DNA from: Firmicutes bacterium UBA5766
GTDB lineage: Bacteria; Bacillota; Desulfotomaculia; Desulfotomaculales; Nap2-2B
Length of the DNA stretch: 64,000 nucleotides
Assembly (NCBI GenBank): GCA_002418775.1
Contig: DIEU01000033.1
Location: 67,142 to 131,141 of the forward strand
Direction of reading: 5' to 3'
The notes below the pieces were generated by a model, which worked only from the letters and a program-made list of their open reading frames with translations, did not search any database and was not told the origin of the DNA. The position numbers and the translations under genes were made by a program. Shown one piece after another: positions 7,736 to 16,856 of the stretch. The number at the start of each line of letters is the position of its first letter. Positions within the stretch are counted from its first letter, which is position 1.

Positions 7736-9409
7736 GTGCCTGAACTGGCCAAAGAACCGAAGTTGGCCGTTATTCCGTTAGGCGGCTTGGGTGAGATAGG
7801 TAAAAATATAATGGCAATTAAACTGGGTGAAGATATCCTGGTCGTTGATTGCGGCCTTATGTTTCCTGAAGAAGAACTTTTAGGAATTGATGTAGTAATC
7901 CCTGATATCAGTTATCTTCTGGAAAACAGAAATTCTGTCTGCGGAATTGTATTGACACACGGACACGAGGACCATATCGGAGCTTTGCCTTATCTGTCCA
8001 AACAGCTTGATGTTCCTATTTATGGAACCAAGCTTACTTTGAGCTTGCTTGAAGGCAAGCTTAAGGAACAGGATATTGTGGATGAAATCTGCTTAAAAGT
8101 AGTCAAGCCGAGGGATTCAGTTGCAATCGGGCCTTTTAAGGTCGATTTTATCCGGGTTTCCCATAGTGTGCCGGACGCTGTGGCAATAGCAATCCACACT
8201 CCTGTAGGAGTTCTGGTACATACAGGGGATTTTAAAATCGACCCTACACCGGTAGACGGGCAGATAACTGATCTATTTCAGTTGGCTAAACTTGGTGAAA
8301 AAGGCGTTTTGGTACTTATGTCCGACAGCACCAATGTTGAGCGGCCTGGTTACACCATGTCCGAGAGCCTCATCGGCAATACATTCGACGAGGCTTTCCG
8401 GCACGCAAAAGAAAGAATAATTATTGCTACTTTCGCTTCAAATATCCACCGTCTGCAACAGGCAATAACAACTGCCTGTAATTATGGACGTAAGGTAGCT
8501 GTAATTGGCCGGAGTATGGTCAATGTTATCTCCATTGCCAGTGAACTGGGGTACCTTATTATACCGGAAGGCACACTTGTTGAACTTGATGAAGCAGGCA
8601 GGCTTCCAGGCGACAAGGTCGTTATTTTAAGCACAGGCAGTCAGGGTGAACCGATGTCCGCGTTAACCAGAATGGCATGGGGTGACCACCGTCAGGTTGA
8701 TATTCTTCCCGGTGATACAGTAATAATTTCCGCAGCGCCAATCCCGGGAAATGAAAAGCTGGTCTCCAGGGTTATTGATTTGTTGTTTAAGAAGGGAGCC
8801 CATGTCATCCATGAAAATATCTCAGGTGTTCATGTGAGCGGTCATGCCAGCCAGGAGGAACTCCGGCTGATGATTAACCTCATCAAACCGAAATTTTTCG
8901 TGCCTATTCATGGCGAATACAGAATGCTGATCAAACATGCAGAACTGGCCCAAAGCATGGGAATTCCCGCTTCAAGAGTTTTCATTATTGAAAATGGCCA
9001 GGTGCTGGAATTTACACATCGTTCAGGAAGGTTAGCCGGCAGGGTATCAGCCGGCCGTGTGCTTGTCGACGGCCTTGGAATAGGCGACGTAGGGAACGTT
9101 GTTTTGCGCGACCGCAAACAACTGTCTCAAGATGGCATCTTAATAGTTGTTGTAACTATTGACAGAGAAACTGGTTTGGTTATGGCAGGTCCGGATATTG
9201 TATCCCGCGGTTTTGTTTATGTACGGGAGTCAGAACAATTGATGGACGAAGCACGGGAAAGGGTAAAAAATGCCCTTGATAACTGCTATGAACAGGGGGT
9301 CTCGGAATGGGGGGCAATTAAATCTCAAGTCAAGGAAACTCTGAACAAGTTTCTTTATGAAAAAACCAGAAGGCGGCCGATGGTTTTACCGATTATAATG
9401 GAAATATGA
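7736..9409 (+). CDS. rnj: Ribonuclease J
   Basis: Metallo-beta-lactamase/beta-CASP nuclease with 5'-3' exonuclease and endonuclease activity, central to mRNA decay and rRNA maturation in Firmicutes. The metal motif HGHEDH is at about residues 75-80. It is followed by VSHSVPDAVA, HTGDFKIDPTPVDG, the beta-CASP blocks SDSTNVERPG and STGSQGEPMSAL, and HVSGHASQEEL. About 557 residues, normal length. The nominal GTG at 7736 lies inside the GCGGAGGTG ribosome site. The in-frame CTG at 7745, six bases after that site, gives the family-typical start MAKEPKLAVIPLGG, so initiation at CTG is likely. Confidence 0.95.
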   Translation: MPELAKEPKLAVIPLGGLGEIGKNIMAIKLGEDILVVDCGLMFPEEELLGIDVVIPDISYLLENRNSVCGIVLTHGHEDHIGALPYLSKQLDVPIYGTKLTLSLLEGKLKEQDIVDEICLKVVKPRDSVAIGPFKVDFIRVSHSVPDAVAIAIHTPVGVLVHTGDFKIDPTPVDGQITDLFQLAKLGEKGVLVLMSDSTNVERPGYTMSESLIGNTFDEAFRHAKERIIIATFASNIHRLQQAITTACNYGRKVAVIGRSMVNVISIASELGYLIIPEGTLVELDEAGRLPGDKVVILSTGSQGEPMSALTRMAWGDHRQVDILPGDTVIISAAPIPGNEKLVSRVIDLLFKKGAHVIHENISGVHVSGHASQEELRLMINLIKPKFFVPIHGEYRMLIKHAELAQSMGIPASRVFIIENGQVLEFTHRSGRLAGRVSAGRVLVDGLGIGDVGNVVLRDRKQLSQDGILIVVVTIDRETGLVMAGPDIVSRGFVYVRESEQLMDEARERVKNALDNCYEQGVSEWGAIKSQVKETLNKFLYEKTRRRPMVLPIIMEI

Positions 9410-10012
9410 TTAATACGGTCTTTCATCTGCAAAATTCTTATTCTCGTAATAGTTGAGAGCGCGCTTGCCAATCGCTTTACCCACCCAGTAATTTATCCCT
9501 CCCGTTAACAACAACCCTAAAACTGGGATAATCCGAATCAGTCCTACCCGTGCGGTGTTTCTTACTCCAAGAGAGATAAGCGTGCGTTCGGTCAGTCCAT
9601 TTAATGTTTCTTTTGTTAACGCCGCTACAACAGATTGGGAAATCTTGCTGCCGGCGCTGCCTGTGCCGGTAGCTATTATAAAAGCCCAAAAAGCTTCTTT
9701 TTGAAAAGCCCTGCCGGTTAAATCGCGATCAAATATAGCGGCAATTTCAACAACCATAGTAGCTAATAGATAAGTAAACAATACAATGTCTACCGCAGCG
9801 CCTCCAAGAAGGGAAATTAAAGAGCCGGCCCCGGGAACCAGGGCGGGAAGAGCGGTAATTATACCAACCAAAGCACACTTAAAACATTTTTCACTCGTAA
9901 TAATACCGGCAATTTCACGGTTTGATAAATCCGGATGATTTTGCTTGAGAAGATTGATCTTTTGCCTTATCCGGTCAGCTCTGGGTGAAACAAAAGGGTT
10001 AAAGCCCAACAT
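9410..10012 (-). CDS. EcsC/DUF697-like hydrophobic protein
   Basis: A roughly 200-residue membrane-associated protein. An N-terminal basic segment is followed by hydrophobic stretches (VGIITALPALVPGAGSLISL, VDIVLFTYLLATMVVEIAAI, GLIRIIPVLGLLLTGGINY). The GAG(S/T)LISL and GKAIGKRAL patterns resemble EcsC or DUF697 proteins, a weak assignment. ATG at 10012 is preferred, since AAAGGGTGGGG lies just upstream; GTG at 10021 is an alternative. It lies end to end with RNase J, with adjacent stops. Confidence 0.6.
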   Translation of the reverse strand: MLGFNPFVSPRADRIRQKINLLKQNHPDLSNREIAGIITSEKCFKCALVGIITALPALVPGAGSLISLLGGAAVDIVLFTYLLATMVVEIAAIFDRDLTGRAFQKEAFWAFIIATGTGSAGSKISQSVVAALTKETLNGLTERTLISLGVRNTARVGLIRIIPVLGLLLTGGINYWVGKAIGKRALNYYENKNFADERPY

Positions 10013-10041
10013 GATCCCCACCCTTTACTAAATGATATATT

Positions 10042-10115
10042 TGGAGCGGGTGATGGGAATCGAACCCACGTACTCGGCTTGGAAGGCCGATGCTCTACCA
10101 TTGAGCTACACCCGC
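10042..10115 (-). tRNA. tRNA-Gly (anticodon TCC)
   Basis: A 74-nt cloverleaf on the minus strand. The acceptor pair is GCGGGTG/CACCCGC, followed by discriminator T and an encoded CCA. The D-loop block is AGCTCAATGGTAGAGC, the anticodon loop CTTCCAA and the T-loop GGTTCGATTCC. The anticodon is TCC, reading glycine GGA/GGG. Confidence 0.97.
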
Positions 10116-10127
10116 TAATCGATTTAT

Positions 10128-10337
10128 TTATACATTTATTTTATTATACTTAATAAACCCGGACAAGTCAAAACCAATTATCAAGATAGACCAATTATCA
10201 AGATAGACCAATGCTGCTAATGTAGCGCCACAAATTATGAAGACTTTTTCAGAGGGGAGTAGGATGCCGTCTGTAAGAACGATAAACATTATCAATACAG
10301 GGAAGGCCAATTCCTTTAGATGCGAACATGAGCACAT
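10128..10337 (-). CDS. Doubtful small hydrophobic ORF
   Basis: A 69-codon minus-strand ORF with two or three hydrophobic stretches (LAFPVLIMFIVLTDGIL, VFIICGATLAALVYL). ATG at 10337 follows GGGAGGTCAACTGCCC, but that purine tract is part of a dispersed repeat found elsewhere without a gene. Its C-terminal coding part contains the 17-bp tandem repeat. I do not recognise a family; it may be non-coding. Confidence 0.25.
   Translation of the reverse strand: MCSCSHLKELAFPVLIMFIVLTDGILLPSEKVFIICGATLAALVYLDNWSILIIGFDLSGFIKYNKINV
10173..10213. repeat. 17-bp tandem repeat, 2.4 copies
   Basis: ACCAATTATCAAGATAG occurs at 10173-10189 and again at 10190-10206, followed by a partial third copy (ACCAAT). 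Probably a replication-slippage duplication. Confidence 0.9.
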
Positions 10338-10353
10338 GGGCAGTTGACCTCCC
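10338..10353. repeat. Solo end of the GGAGGTCA inverted-repeat family
   Basis: GGGCAGTTGACCTCCC on the plus strand. The same motif occurs at 42307-42326 and forms the left end of the element at 61131-61306. Confidence 0.5.
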
Positions 10354-10480
10354 TAATGTAAAGTATTTTTCAAGATAGCAGTGCAAATAATGCCGACCAT
10401 ATCCTAAAATAGAAAAAATTATCTGATTTGGCAGGAGATCGTGCTTCCTTCAACGAATGCCATAAAAAGTGGTGAAAATA

Positions 10481-11578
10481 ATGGATATAAAGGAAAAAAC
10501 TTTTTGGCTCGGCTGGCAGATTTTGCTGCCTGGTCAGGCAAAACGGATCTGGCATCTTGTTGAGTGTTTTGGTTCACCAAAAACAGCCTGGAATGCATCC
10601 GTCAAGGAACTTACCAGCATCGGCGGTTGTTCATCTGAAATTGCCTTAAGCCTGGATAAAAAAAAGAAGTATATAGAACCTGAAATTGAAATGGCTCGAC
10701 TGGACAAAGAAGGAATTGGATATGTAACTTACCAGGAACAATCTTATCCCGAGCCATTGAAAAACATTTTCGATCCACCGCCAGGACTCTTTTATAAAGG
10801 GGATCTTGTTTCACAGGATAACGTTGCAGTTGCCCTTGTAGGCTCAAGGCGGCCGACACATTACGGAAAAACAGTTTCCGAAAAGATAGCGGCAGAATTA
10901 GCGGAAAGCGGCTTAACAGTTGTCAGCGGCCTGGCCAGGGGTATTGACAGCAGCGCTCATAGGGGCGCCTTGAAAGCCGGCGGCCGGACTATTGCAGTCC
11001 TGGGAAATGGCATTGATCTTGTTTACCCGCGAGAAAACCGGGAGCTTCAGGATAATATTCCGTTAAGTGGCGCAGTGATCAGTGAATACCCTCTGGGTTC
11101 TCCTCCGGAAGCATGGCATTTTCCTGTCAGAAACCGGATTATCAGCGGCCTTTCCAAGGCAATCGTTGTGATTGAAGCATCCGAGCGAAGCGGCTCATTA
11201 ATTACAGCCGATTGCGCTCTTGAACAGGGCAGGGAAGTACTGGCTGTGCCTGGAAACATAAACAGCCACATGAGCATAGGAACAAACCGTCTGATCAAAC
11301 AGGGCGCCCGCCTGGTTGAAAAGACGGAAGACATTTTTGAAGAAATCGGGCTCGGCTGTTTATTCAAACATGACGAAATAGAAACAAAGGTTCTCCCCAA
11401 AATGAGCCTGGTTGAAGAAAATATTTATCATTTGCTTATTGGCAATACATGCGATCTTGACGATATAATAGAAAAGTTGAGGCTCTCTGCGCAGGAAACA
11501 TTAGCAGCGCTTATGTTCCTGGAAATCAAGGGACTGGTCAGACAACTGCCGGGCAGATTATATACTTCACACGAATAG
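10481..11578 (+). CDS. dprA: DNA-processing protein DprA (Smf)
   Basis: Binds incoming single-stranded DNA and loads RecA during natural transformation; many non-competent Firmicutes keep it. The extended Rossmann domain is obvious: VALVGSRRPTHYGK, VVSGLARGIDSSAHRGAL, GGRTIAVLGNGID, VISEYPLG, FPVRNRIISGLS, VVIEASERSGSLITA and AVPGNI. About 365 residues. The N-terminal helical part and a C-terminal winged-helix segment (ENIYHLLIGNTCDLDDIIEKL) are present. ATG at 10481 is preferred over two upstream GTG codons (10469, 10472) because a GGTG stretch precedes it. It precedes topA, a conserved gene pair. Confidence 0.93.
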   Translation: MDIKEKTFWLGWQILLPGQAKRIWHLVECFGSPKTAWNASVKELTSIGGCSSEIALSLDKKKKYIEPEIEMARLDKEGIGYVTYQEQSYPEPLKNIFDPPPGLFYKGDLVSQDNVAVALVGSRRPTHYGKTVSEKIAAELAESGLTVVSGLARGIDSSAHRGALKAGGRTIAVLGNGIDLVYPRENRELQDNIPLSGAVISEYPLGSPPEAWHFPVRNRIISGLSKAIVVIEASERSGSLITADCALEQGREVLAVPGNINSHMSIGTNRLIKQGARLVEKTEDIFEEIGLGCLFKHDEIETKVLPKMSLVEENIYHLLIGNTCDLDDIIEKLRLSAQETLAALMFLEIKGLVRQLPGRLYTSHE

Positions 11579-11686
11579 AATTTAGCCATCTTTTATTATT
11601 GACTTTTGAAAAATTGTTTTTTAATGTATACTCGCATATAAAGATAACGAGCAGTTGATACTTCAGAAGGGAAGGAGTGAGTATTA

Positions 11687-13852
11687 TTGACAAAAACGCT
11701 GGTTATAGTCGAATCACCAACCAAAGCAAGAAGTCTCAGCAAGTTCCTGGGAAGTAAATATACTGTCAAAGCTTCGATGGGGCATGTAAGGGACCTGCCG
11801 CGAAGCAGCCTGGGAATTCAAACCGAAGAAAGTTTCCAACCGAAGTATATTACAATCAGAGGGAAAGGTGAAATAATCAAAGATCTGAAATCAGCGGTAA
11901 AAAAAGTTGATCACGTTTTACTTGCCCCTGATCCTGACCGTGAAGGTGAAGCCATTGCCTGGCACCTGCGCGAAATGCTGAAGCTGAAAGACAGCCCCTG
12001 CCGCGTTGAATTCAATGAGGTAACCAAACAGGCCGTCCAGAAAGCTATTAAAACTCCGCGTGAAATAGATTTCAACCGTGTTAATTCCCAGCAGGCGCGG
12101 CGTATTTTAGACCGTCTGGTGGGTTATAATCTGAGCCCCCTGTTATGGCGAAAAGTAAAGAATGGGTTGAGCGCGGGACGAGTGCAGTCCGTCGCAATCC
12201 GTCTGATTTGTGATCGGGAAAACGAGATTGAATCCTTCGTACCCGAAGAATATTGGACGATTACTGTTAACTTTGCTCAAAAAGACGGTGTCTCCTTCGA
12301 AGCAAAGTTATACAAAATAAATAACGAAAAAGCAGTCATCTCAGATAAAAAACAGGTCGATAAAATTGTCAAAGATCTTACCGGAGTTTCCTATCATGTA
12401 AAAAAGATTACGACTCAGGAAAAAACCCGCTACCCGTCCCCGCCGTTTACAACCAGTACCCTGCAGCAGGAAGCATATCACAAATTAAATTATACAGCCA
12501 GACGGACAATGGGGATTGTTCAGCAGTTATACGAAGGTCTGGATGTGGGTGAAAAAACTCCGGTTGGACTTGTTACATATATAAGAACCGATTCAACCAG
12601 GATCTCTGAATCTGCCCAGGCAGAAGCAGTGAGTTTTCTTAAGGAAAGGTTTGGCCAGGAATTCGTCTCAAGCTTTCAAAAACAGGCCGGACAAAAAGGG
12701 AAAATTCAGGATGCTCACGAGGCCATCAGACCGACATCCATCTACCGCGAACCGGAAATGGTAAAGAAATATTTATCAAGAGACCAGTATAAACTATACA
12801 AACTTATCTGGTCACGGTTTGCCGCCAGCCAGATGAGTCCGGCGCTGATTGAAACTACCAGTGTAGACATGGTTACAGGAATCTATCTTTTCAGGACTTC
12901 AGGTTCAATTATTAAATTTCCCGGATTCATGCGTGTTTACATTGAATCCGGCCAGGATGAATTAAAGGAATTTGACGTAACACTGCCAAAGCTTTTTGAA
13001 GGTGATCTATATAAAGCCAAGTCTTTGGCTCCGAAACAACATTTCACCCAACCGCCTCCACGTTATACCGACGCTACATTAATTAAAACACTGGAGGAGA
13101 AAGGAATTGGCAGGCCCAGTACTTACGCTCCGATTGTAGAGACTATCTTAAGACGAGGTTATGTGAACAGGTTAAAAAAGCAGTTTGTGCCTACCGAATT
13201 AGGCAAAGTTGTTGTCGATCTTCTTAAAAATCATTTTCATAACATTATAGATGTTGAATTTACAGCAATGATCGAGGAAAAACTCGATAAAATTGAAGAG
13301 GGTAAAATGGATTGGGTCGAAATGCTTCGGGATTTCTATTTTCCTTTCAGGGAAACCGTCGAAACAGCGTCTGAAAAGATTGAAAAAGTAATGCTGCAGG
13401 AAGAACAAACTGAAGAAAAATGTATAAAATGCGGCAGAAATATGGTTATCAAGTTCGGCAGGCACGGCAAATTTCTGGCCTGTCCGGGATTTCCGGAGTG
13501 CCGCTATCTTAAACCTCTGGTTGCGTCTACGGGAGTACCCTGTCCGCAATGTGACGGTGAACTGGTCGTGCGGCAGAGTAAAAAAGGACGCCGTTTTTTC
13601 GGCTGCAGCCGTTATCCCGAATGCAACTTTGTCACCTGGTATGAACCCAGCCCGGAGAAATGCCCCCGCTGCGGCGGACTAATGGTTTCAAAGGAAAGCA
13701 GCGGTGGACAACGTCTTTCATGTATTAATGCTGAGTGCGGCTATAATTCTGCAGCGGAAAATAGTGCTCCAAATAGAAAAGCTGGTCAGAAGAAAAAACT
13801 CCAGAAAAGAAATACAAGTAATAATGCAGTAAAAAAGAAGGCAACAACTTGA
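11687..13852 (+). CDS. topA: DNA topoisomerase I
   Basis: Type IA topoisomerase that relaxes negative supercoils. The TOPRIM domain opens the protein (LVIVESPTKARSL ... DPDREGEAIAWHL). The active-site tyrosine is Y298 in GLVTYIRTDSTR. Three C-terminal four-cysteine zinc ribbons follow: CIKCGR/ACPGFPEC, CPQCDG/GCSRYPEC and CPRCGG/SCINAEC, the last spaced slightly differently. A basic Lys-rich tail ends the 721-residue protein. TTG start at 11687 follows GAAGGAGTGAG. The stop overlaps the xerC start; trmFO, often found between these two genes, is absent. Confidence 0.96.
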   Translation: MTKTLVIVESPTKARSLSKFLGSKYTVKASMGHVRDLPRSSLGIQTEESFQPKYITIRGKGEIIKDLKSAVKKVDHVLLAPDPDREGEAIAWHLREMLKLKDSPCRVEFNEVTKQAVQKAIKTPREIDFNRVNSQQARRILDRLVGYNLSPLLWRKVKNGLSAGRVQSVAIRLICDRENEIESFVPEEYWTITVNFAQKDGVSFEAKLYKINNEKAVISDKKQVDKIVKDLTGVSYHVKKITTQEKTRYPSPPFTTSTLQQEAYHKLNYTARRTMGIVQQLYEGLDVGEKTPVGLVTYIRTDSTRISESAQAEAVSFLKERFGQEFVSSFQKQAGQKGKIQDAHEAIRPTSIYREPEMVKKYLSRDQYKLYKLIWSRFAASQMSPALIETTSVDMVTGIYLFRTSGSIIKFPGFMRVYIESGQDELKEFDVTLPKLFEGDLYKAKSLAPKQHFTQPPPRYTDATLIKTLEEKGIGRPSTYAPIVETILRRGYVNRLKKQFVPTELGKVVVDLLKNHFHNIIDVEFTAMIEEKLDKIEEGKMDWVEMLRDFYFPFRETVETASEKIEKVMLQEEQTEEKCIKCGRNMVIKFGRHGKFLACPGFPECRYLKPLVASTGVPCPQCDGELVVRQSKKGRRFFGCSRYPECNFVTWYEPSPEKCPRCGGLMVSKESSGGQRLSCINAECGYNSAAENSAPNRKAGQKKKLQKRNTSNNAVKKKATT

Positions 13853-14757
13853 TGTATCCGTATGTTGACAGATTTCTTGACTATCTGCAGTTAGAAAAAA
13901 ATGTTTCTGTCCATACACTGGAAAGTTACCAGCGGGATCTGTTTCAGGGAATAGATTTTTTTTCACATTCTCTTAGAAAGAAAGATTTTGAACTGCAGCC
14001 TGGCGATATCAGCTACCAGCTTATCCGGGCTTATTTAGCGAAACTGCACAGGGAAAAACTCGCCCGTTCAAGTATTAACAGAAAGCTGGCTGGTTGGAGA
14101 TCTTTCTATAAATATTTAAGCAGGGAAGAATTAATTAAAGACAACCCGTTTTCCAGAATAAGCTACTTGCGGCTGGAGAAACGGCTGCCTTCGTTTTTAT
14201 TCGAAGATGAATGCAAGGCTCTGGTTGAAGCCCCATCAAGAAACAGCCCTTTAGGACTAAGGGACCGCGCCCTGCTGGAAACTCTCTATGCTTCAGGTAT
14301 GCGGGTTAGTGAACTGGTTAATTTAAATTTAAGTGATCTAGACCTGGCTTCCCGTTATTTAAAACTTATGGGCAAGGGTAACAAAGAACGGATTATACCC
14401 ATTGGATTCCCTGCGGCCGATAGTCTAAGAATTTATCTGGAGGACGGCAGGCCAAGACTCGCCGGCGGACTTGATTCTGAACAGGCCGTCTTTCTAAACA
14501 GAACAGGAAAAAGGCTGACCACCAGGGGAATACGCGGGATAATAAATAAACAGGTCTATAAAAGCCGCCTTAACCGTCATGTAAACCCCCACCTGCTTCG
14601 CCATACTTATGCCACTCACATGCTGGACAAGGGAGCTGATATAAGAACAGTACAGGAGTTGCTCGGCCATAAGCGTCTGTCAACTACCCAGGTATATACT
14701 CATGTTACGCAGGAGAAATTAAAGAAAGTTTACCAGCAATTTCATCCCCGGGCATAA
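13852..14757 (+). CDS. xerC: Tyrosine recombinase XerC/CodV-like
   Basis: Site-specific recombinase; with a XerD partner it resolves chromosome dimers at dif. An N-terminal SAM-like core-binding domain is followed by the catalytic domain with R151 (SGMRVSEL), H247 and R250 (HLLRH), H273 (LLGHKR) and nucleophile Y282 (QVYTHV). The conserved Lys lies in GKGNKERIIP. 301 residues. ATG at 13852 overlaps the topA TGA by one base. The topA-xerC-hslV-hslU-codY order matches the B. subtilis codV operon. Confidence 0.94.
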   Translation: MYPYVDRFLDYLQLEKNVSVHTLESYQRDLFQGIDFFSHSLRKKDFELQPGDISYQLIRAYLAKLHREKLARSSINRKLAGWRSFYKYLSREELIKDNPFSRISYLRLEKRLPSFLFEDECKALVEAPSRNSPLGLRDRALLETLYASGMRVSELVNLNLSDLDLASRYLKLMGKGNKERIIPIGFPAADSLRIYLEDGRPRLAGGLDSEQAVFLNRTGKRLTTRGIRGIINKQVYKSRLNRHVNPHLLRHTYATHMLDKGADIRTVQELLGHKRLSTTQVYTHVTQEKLKKVYQQFHPRA

Positions 14758-14785
14758 GATCAAAATTTAAAGAAGGATGATTATA

Positions 14786-15370
14786 GTGTTTCACTCGACA
14801 ACTATTGTAGCAGTTAGAAGAAACGGCCAAGTGGCCATGGCAGGTGACGGCCAGGTTACCTTTGGTCAAAATACAATTTTAAAACACAGGGCAAAAAAAA
14901 TCAGGCGTTTGTATAACAACCGCGTATTGGCCGGTTTTGCAGGGTCTGTGGCTGACGCCTTCGCCCTTTTTGAAAAATTTGAAGCCAAGTTGGAGACATA
15001 CAACGGAAACATTCAAAGGGCAGCCGTTGAACTGGCCAAGGATTGGCGGACGGACAGAGTTCTTCGCCGGCTGGAAGCGCTCTTGATCATTGTTGATCTT
15101 GACCATTTGCTTGTTATATCCGGAGGCGGGGAAGTAATTGAACCAGACGACGGCATAGCAGCCATCGGGTCCGGCGGGCCTTACGCTCTTGCTTCGGCAA
15201 GGGCTTTATTAAAACATACGCAGCTTACAGCTCCGGAAATTGCCCGTGAAGCCATGGAAATAGCGTCGGATATTTGTGTCTACACCAACAAGGAAATTAC
15301 AGTTGAAGAATTAAAGCCGGATTTGCTATCACGCGAGGGCAGTGAAACAACGGATAATTCGCAAACATAA
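14786..15370 (+). CDS. hslV: ATP-dependent protease subunit HslV (ClpQ)
   Basis: Proteasome-like peptidase that forms a double ring with HslU. The threonine dyad FHSTTIVAVRR and the block MAGDGQVTFGQNT mark the family; the end part has AIGSGGPYALASARAL and CVYTNKEI. I chose GTG at 14786, eight bases after AGAAGGA. The upstream ATG at 14777 lies inside that ribosome site and would add three residues before the conserved MFHSTT. About 194 residues. It is followed 16 bases later by hslU. Confidence 0.95.
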   Translation: MFHSTTIVAVRRNGQVAMAGDGQVTFGQNTILKHRAKKIRRLYNNRVLAGFAGSVADAFALFEKFEAKLETYNGNIQRAAVELAKDWRTDRVLRRLEALLIIVDLDHLLVISGGGEVIEPDDGIAAIGSGGPYALASARALLKHTQLTAPEIAREAMEIASDICVYTNKEITVEELKPDLLSREGSETTDNSQT

Positions 15371-15386
15371 AAGGGAGGAAAAACAA

Positions 15387-16784
15387 ATGGAAGGATTAAC
15401 CCCGCGGGATACTATGAAGGAGTTAAATAAATTTATTGTCGGACAGGAAAAGGCAAAAAAAGCCGTTTCGATAGCGCTCCGCAACCGGTACCGGCGCAGT
15501 AAGCTTCCCGAGGATCTGAGGGAAGAAATAGTTCCCAAGAATATTCTTATGATTGGCCCGACCGGTGTTGGTAAAACAGAAATAGCGCGCAGGCTCGCAA
15601 GACTTGTTAAGGCGCCCTTTGTTAAGGTTGAGGCAACAAAATTTACCGAGATTGGCTATGTTGGCAGGGATGTAGAAGGTATGATCAGGGATCTTTTAGA
15701 AACTTCCATCCGGATGGTCAAACAAGAAAAGATTACTATGGTTGAGGAAAAAGCAAGAATGATAGCAGAAGAAAGAATAATTGAACTCCTTGCTCCTCTG
15801 TACAGACAGGAATCAAACCTCCGCAACCCTTTGGAGATGCTCTTCGGCGGGACGAAACAAACAGAACAGGTTGATCAAATCCAGGAACAGAAAAACCGCC
15901 GTATTCAGTTTGAAAGAGAAAACCTTCGCAGCAGGCTGGCTAAAGGGGAACTTGAAACGGAATACCTGGAAATAGAGGTTGAAGACGCGGCGCCTCCTAT
16001 GCTTGAAGTCTTTACTGGTTCCGGAATGGAAGAGATGGGCATTAATATTCAGGATATGCTTGGCGGGATTTTACCCAAAAAGAAACGCAGGAGAAAAGTT
16101 ACTGTAACGGAGGCCCGCAAAATCCTGACACAGCAGGAAGCCCAAAAGCTTATTGACATGGATGAAGTATATTCCGAAGCAATAAAAAGATCTGAGGAGG
16201 ACGGGATTGTCTTCCTGGATGAGATAGATAAAATCGCAGGCCGCGACAGCGGACACGGGCCGGATGTTTCCCGGGGCGGCGTTCAAAGGGATATCCTGCC
16301 GATTGTTGAAGGTTCAACCGTAATGACAAAATACGGACCTGTCAGAACTGATCACATACTGTTTATTGCCGCAGGCGCTTTTCACGGAGTAAAGCCTTCC
16401 GATCTGATTCCCGAACTCCAGGGACGTTTTCCGCTTCGAGTAGAGCTTGACAGCTTAACCCAGCAGAACTTTTTGCAAATCCTTACCGAGCCTGAGAACT
16501 CACTTATTAAGCAATATACCAGTCTGATGGCAACAGAAGGATTAGAGATACAATTTTCAAAAAATTCTCTTGCAGAGATTGCAAAAATCGCTTATACTGT
16601 TAACGAGCAAACAGAGAATATAGGTGCCAGAAGGCTTCACACCATTATGGAAAAGCTGCTGGAAGATATTTCTTTTAATGCTAGTGAAATGACGGGGCAA
16701 ACTATTTCTATAGATGAAATATATGTCCGTCAGAAACTCGGGGAGATAGTCAAAAGCGAGGATCTTAGCCGTTATATCCTATAG
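15387..16784 (+). CDS. hslU: ATP-dependent protease ATPase subunit HslU (ClpY)
   Basis: AAA+ unfoldase feeding HslV. Walker A GPTGVGKT at residues 57-64, the intermediate domain around residues 110-250, Walker B (IVFLDEIDKI), sensor and arginine motifs in FIAAGAF and GRFPLRVEL, and the C-terminal tail ending in SRYIL, which docks in HslV. 465 residues. ATG at 15387 follows AAGGGAGGAAA. The frame stays open further upstream into hslV but that is not coding. Confidence 0.96.
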   Translation: MEGLTPRDTMKELNKFIVGQEKAKKAVSIALRNRYRRSKLPEDLREEIVPKNILMIGPTGVGKTEIARRLARLVKAPFVKVEATKFTEIGYVGRDVEGMIRDLLETSIRMVKQEKITMVEEKARMIAEERIIELLAPLYRQESNLRNPLEMLFGGTKQTEQVDQIQEQKNRRIQFERENLRSRLAKGELETEYLEIEVEDAAPPMLEVFTGSGMEEMGINIQDMLGGILPKKKRRRKVTVTEARKILTQQEAQKLIDMDEVYSEAIKRSEEDGIVFLDEIDKIAGRDSGHGPDVSRGGVQRDILPIVEGSTVMTKYGPVRTDHILFIAAGAFHGVKPSDLIPELQGRFPLRVELDSLTQQNFLQILTEPENSLIKQYTSLMATEGLEIQFSKNSLAEIAKIAYTVNEQTENIGARRLHTIMEKLLEDISFNASEMTGQTISIDEIYVRQKLGEIVKSEDLSRYIL

Positions 16785-16856
16785 CAAAGTGTATTCCTCT
16801 TTAAAGAACTGTTTTCCTGGTTAAGAAGAAATAATTCTAGAGAGGAATTGATTAAA

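Larger units (their letters stand above)
10116..10480. other. Intergenic region tRNA-Gly to dprA
   Basis: About 365 bases without a confident gene. It holds a 17-bp tandem repeat (10173-10213), a questionable minus-strand ORF (10128-10337), and a solo copy of the GGAGGTCA-type repeat end (10338-10353). No convincing promoter for dprA was found. Confidence 0.5.
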
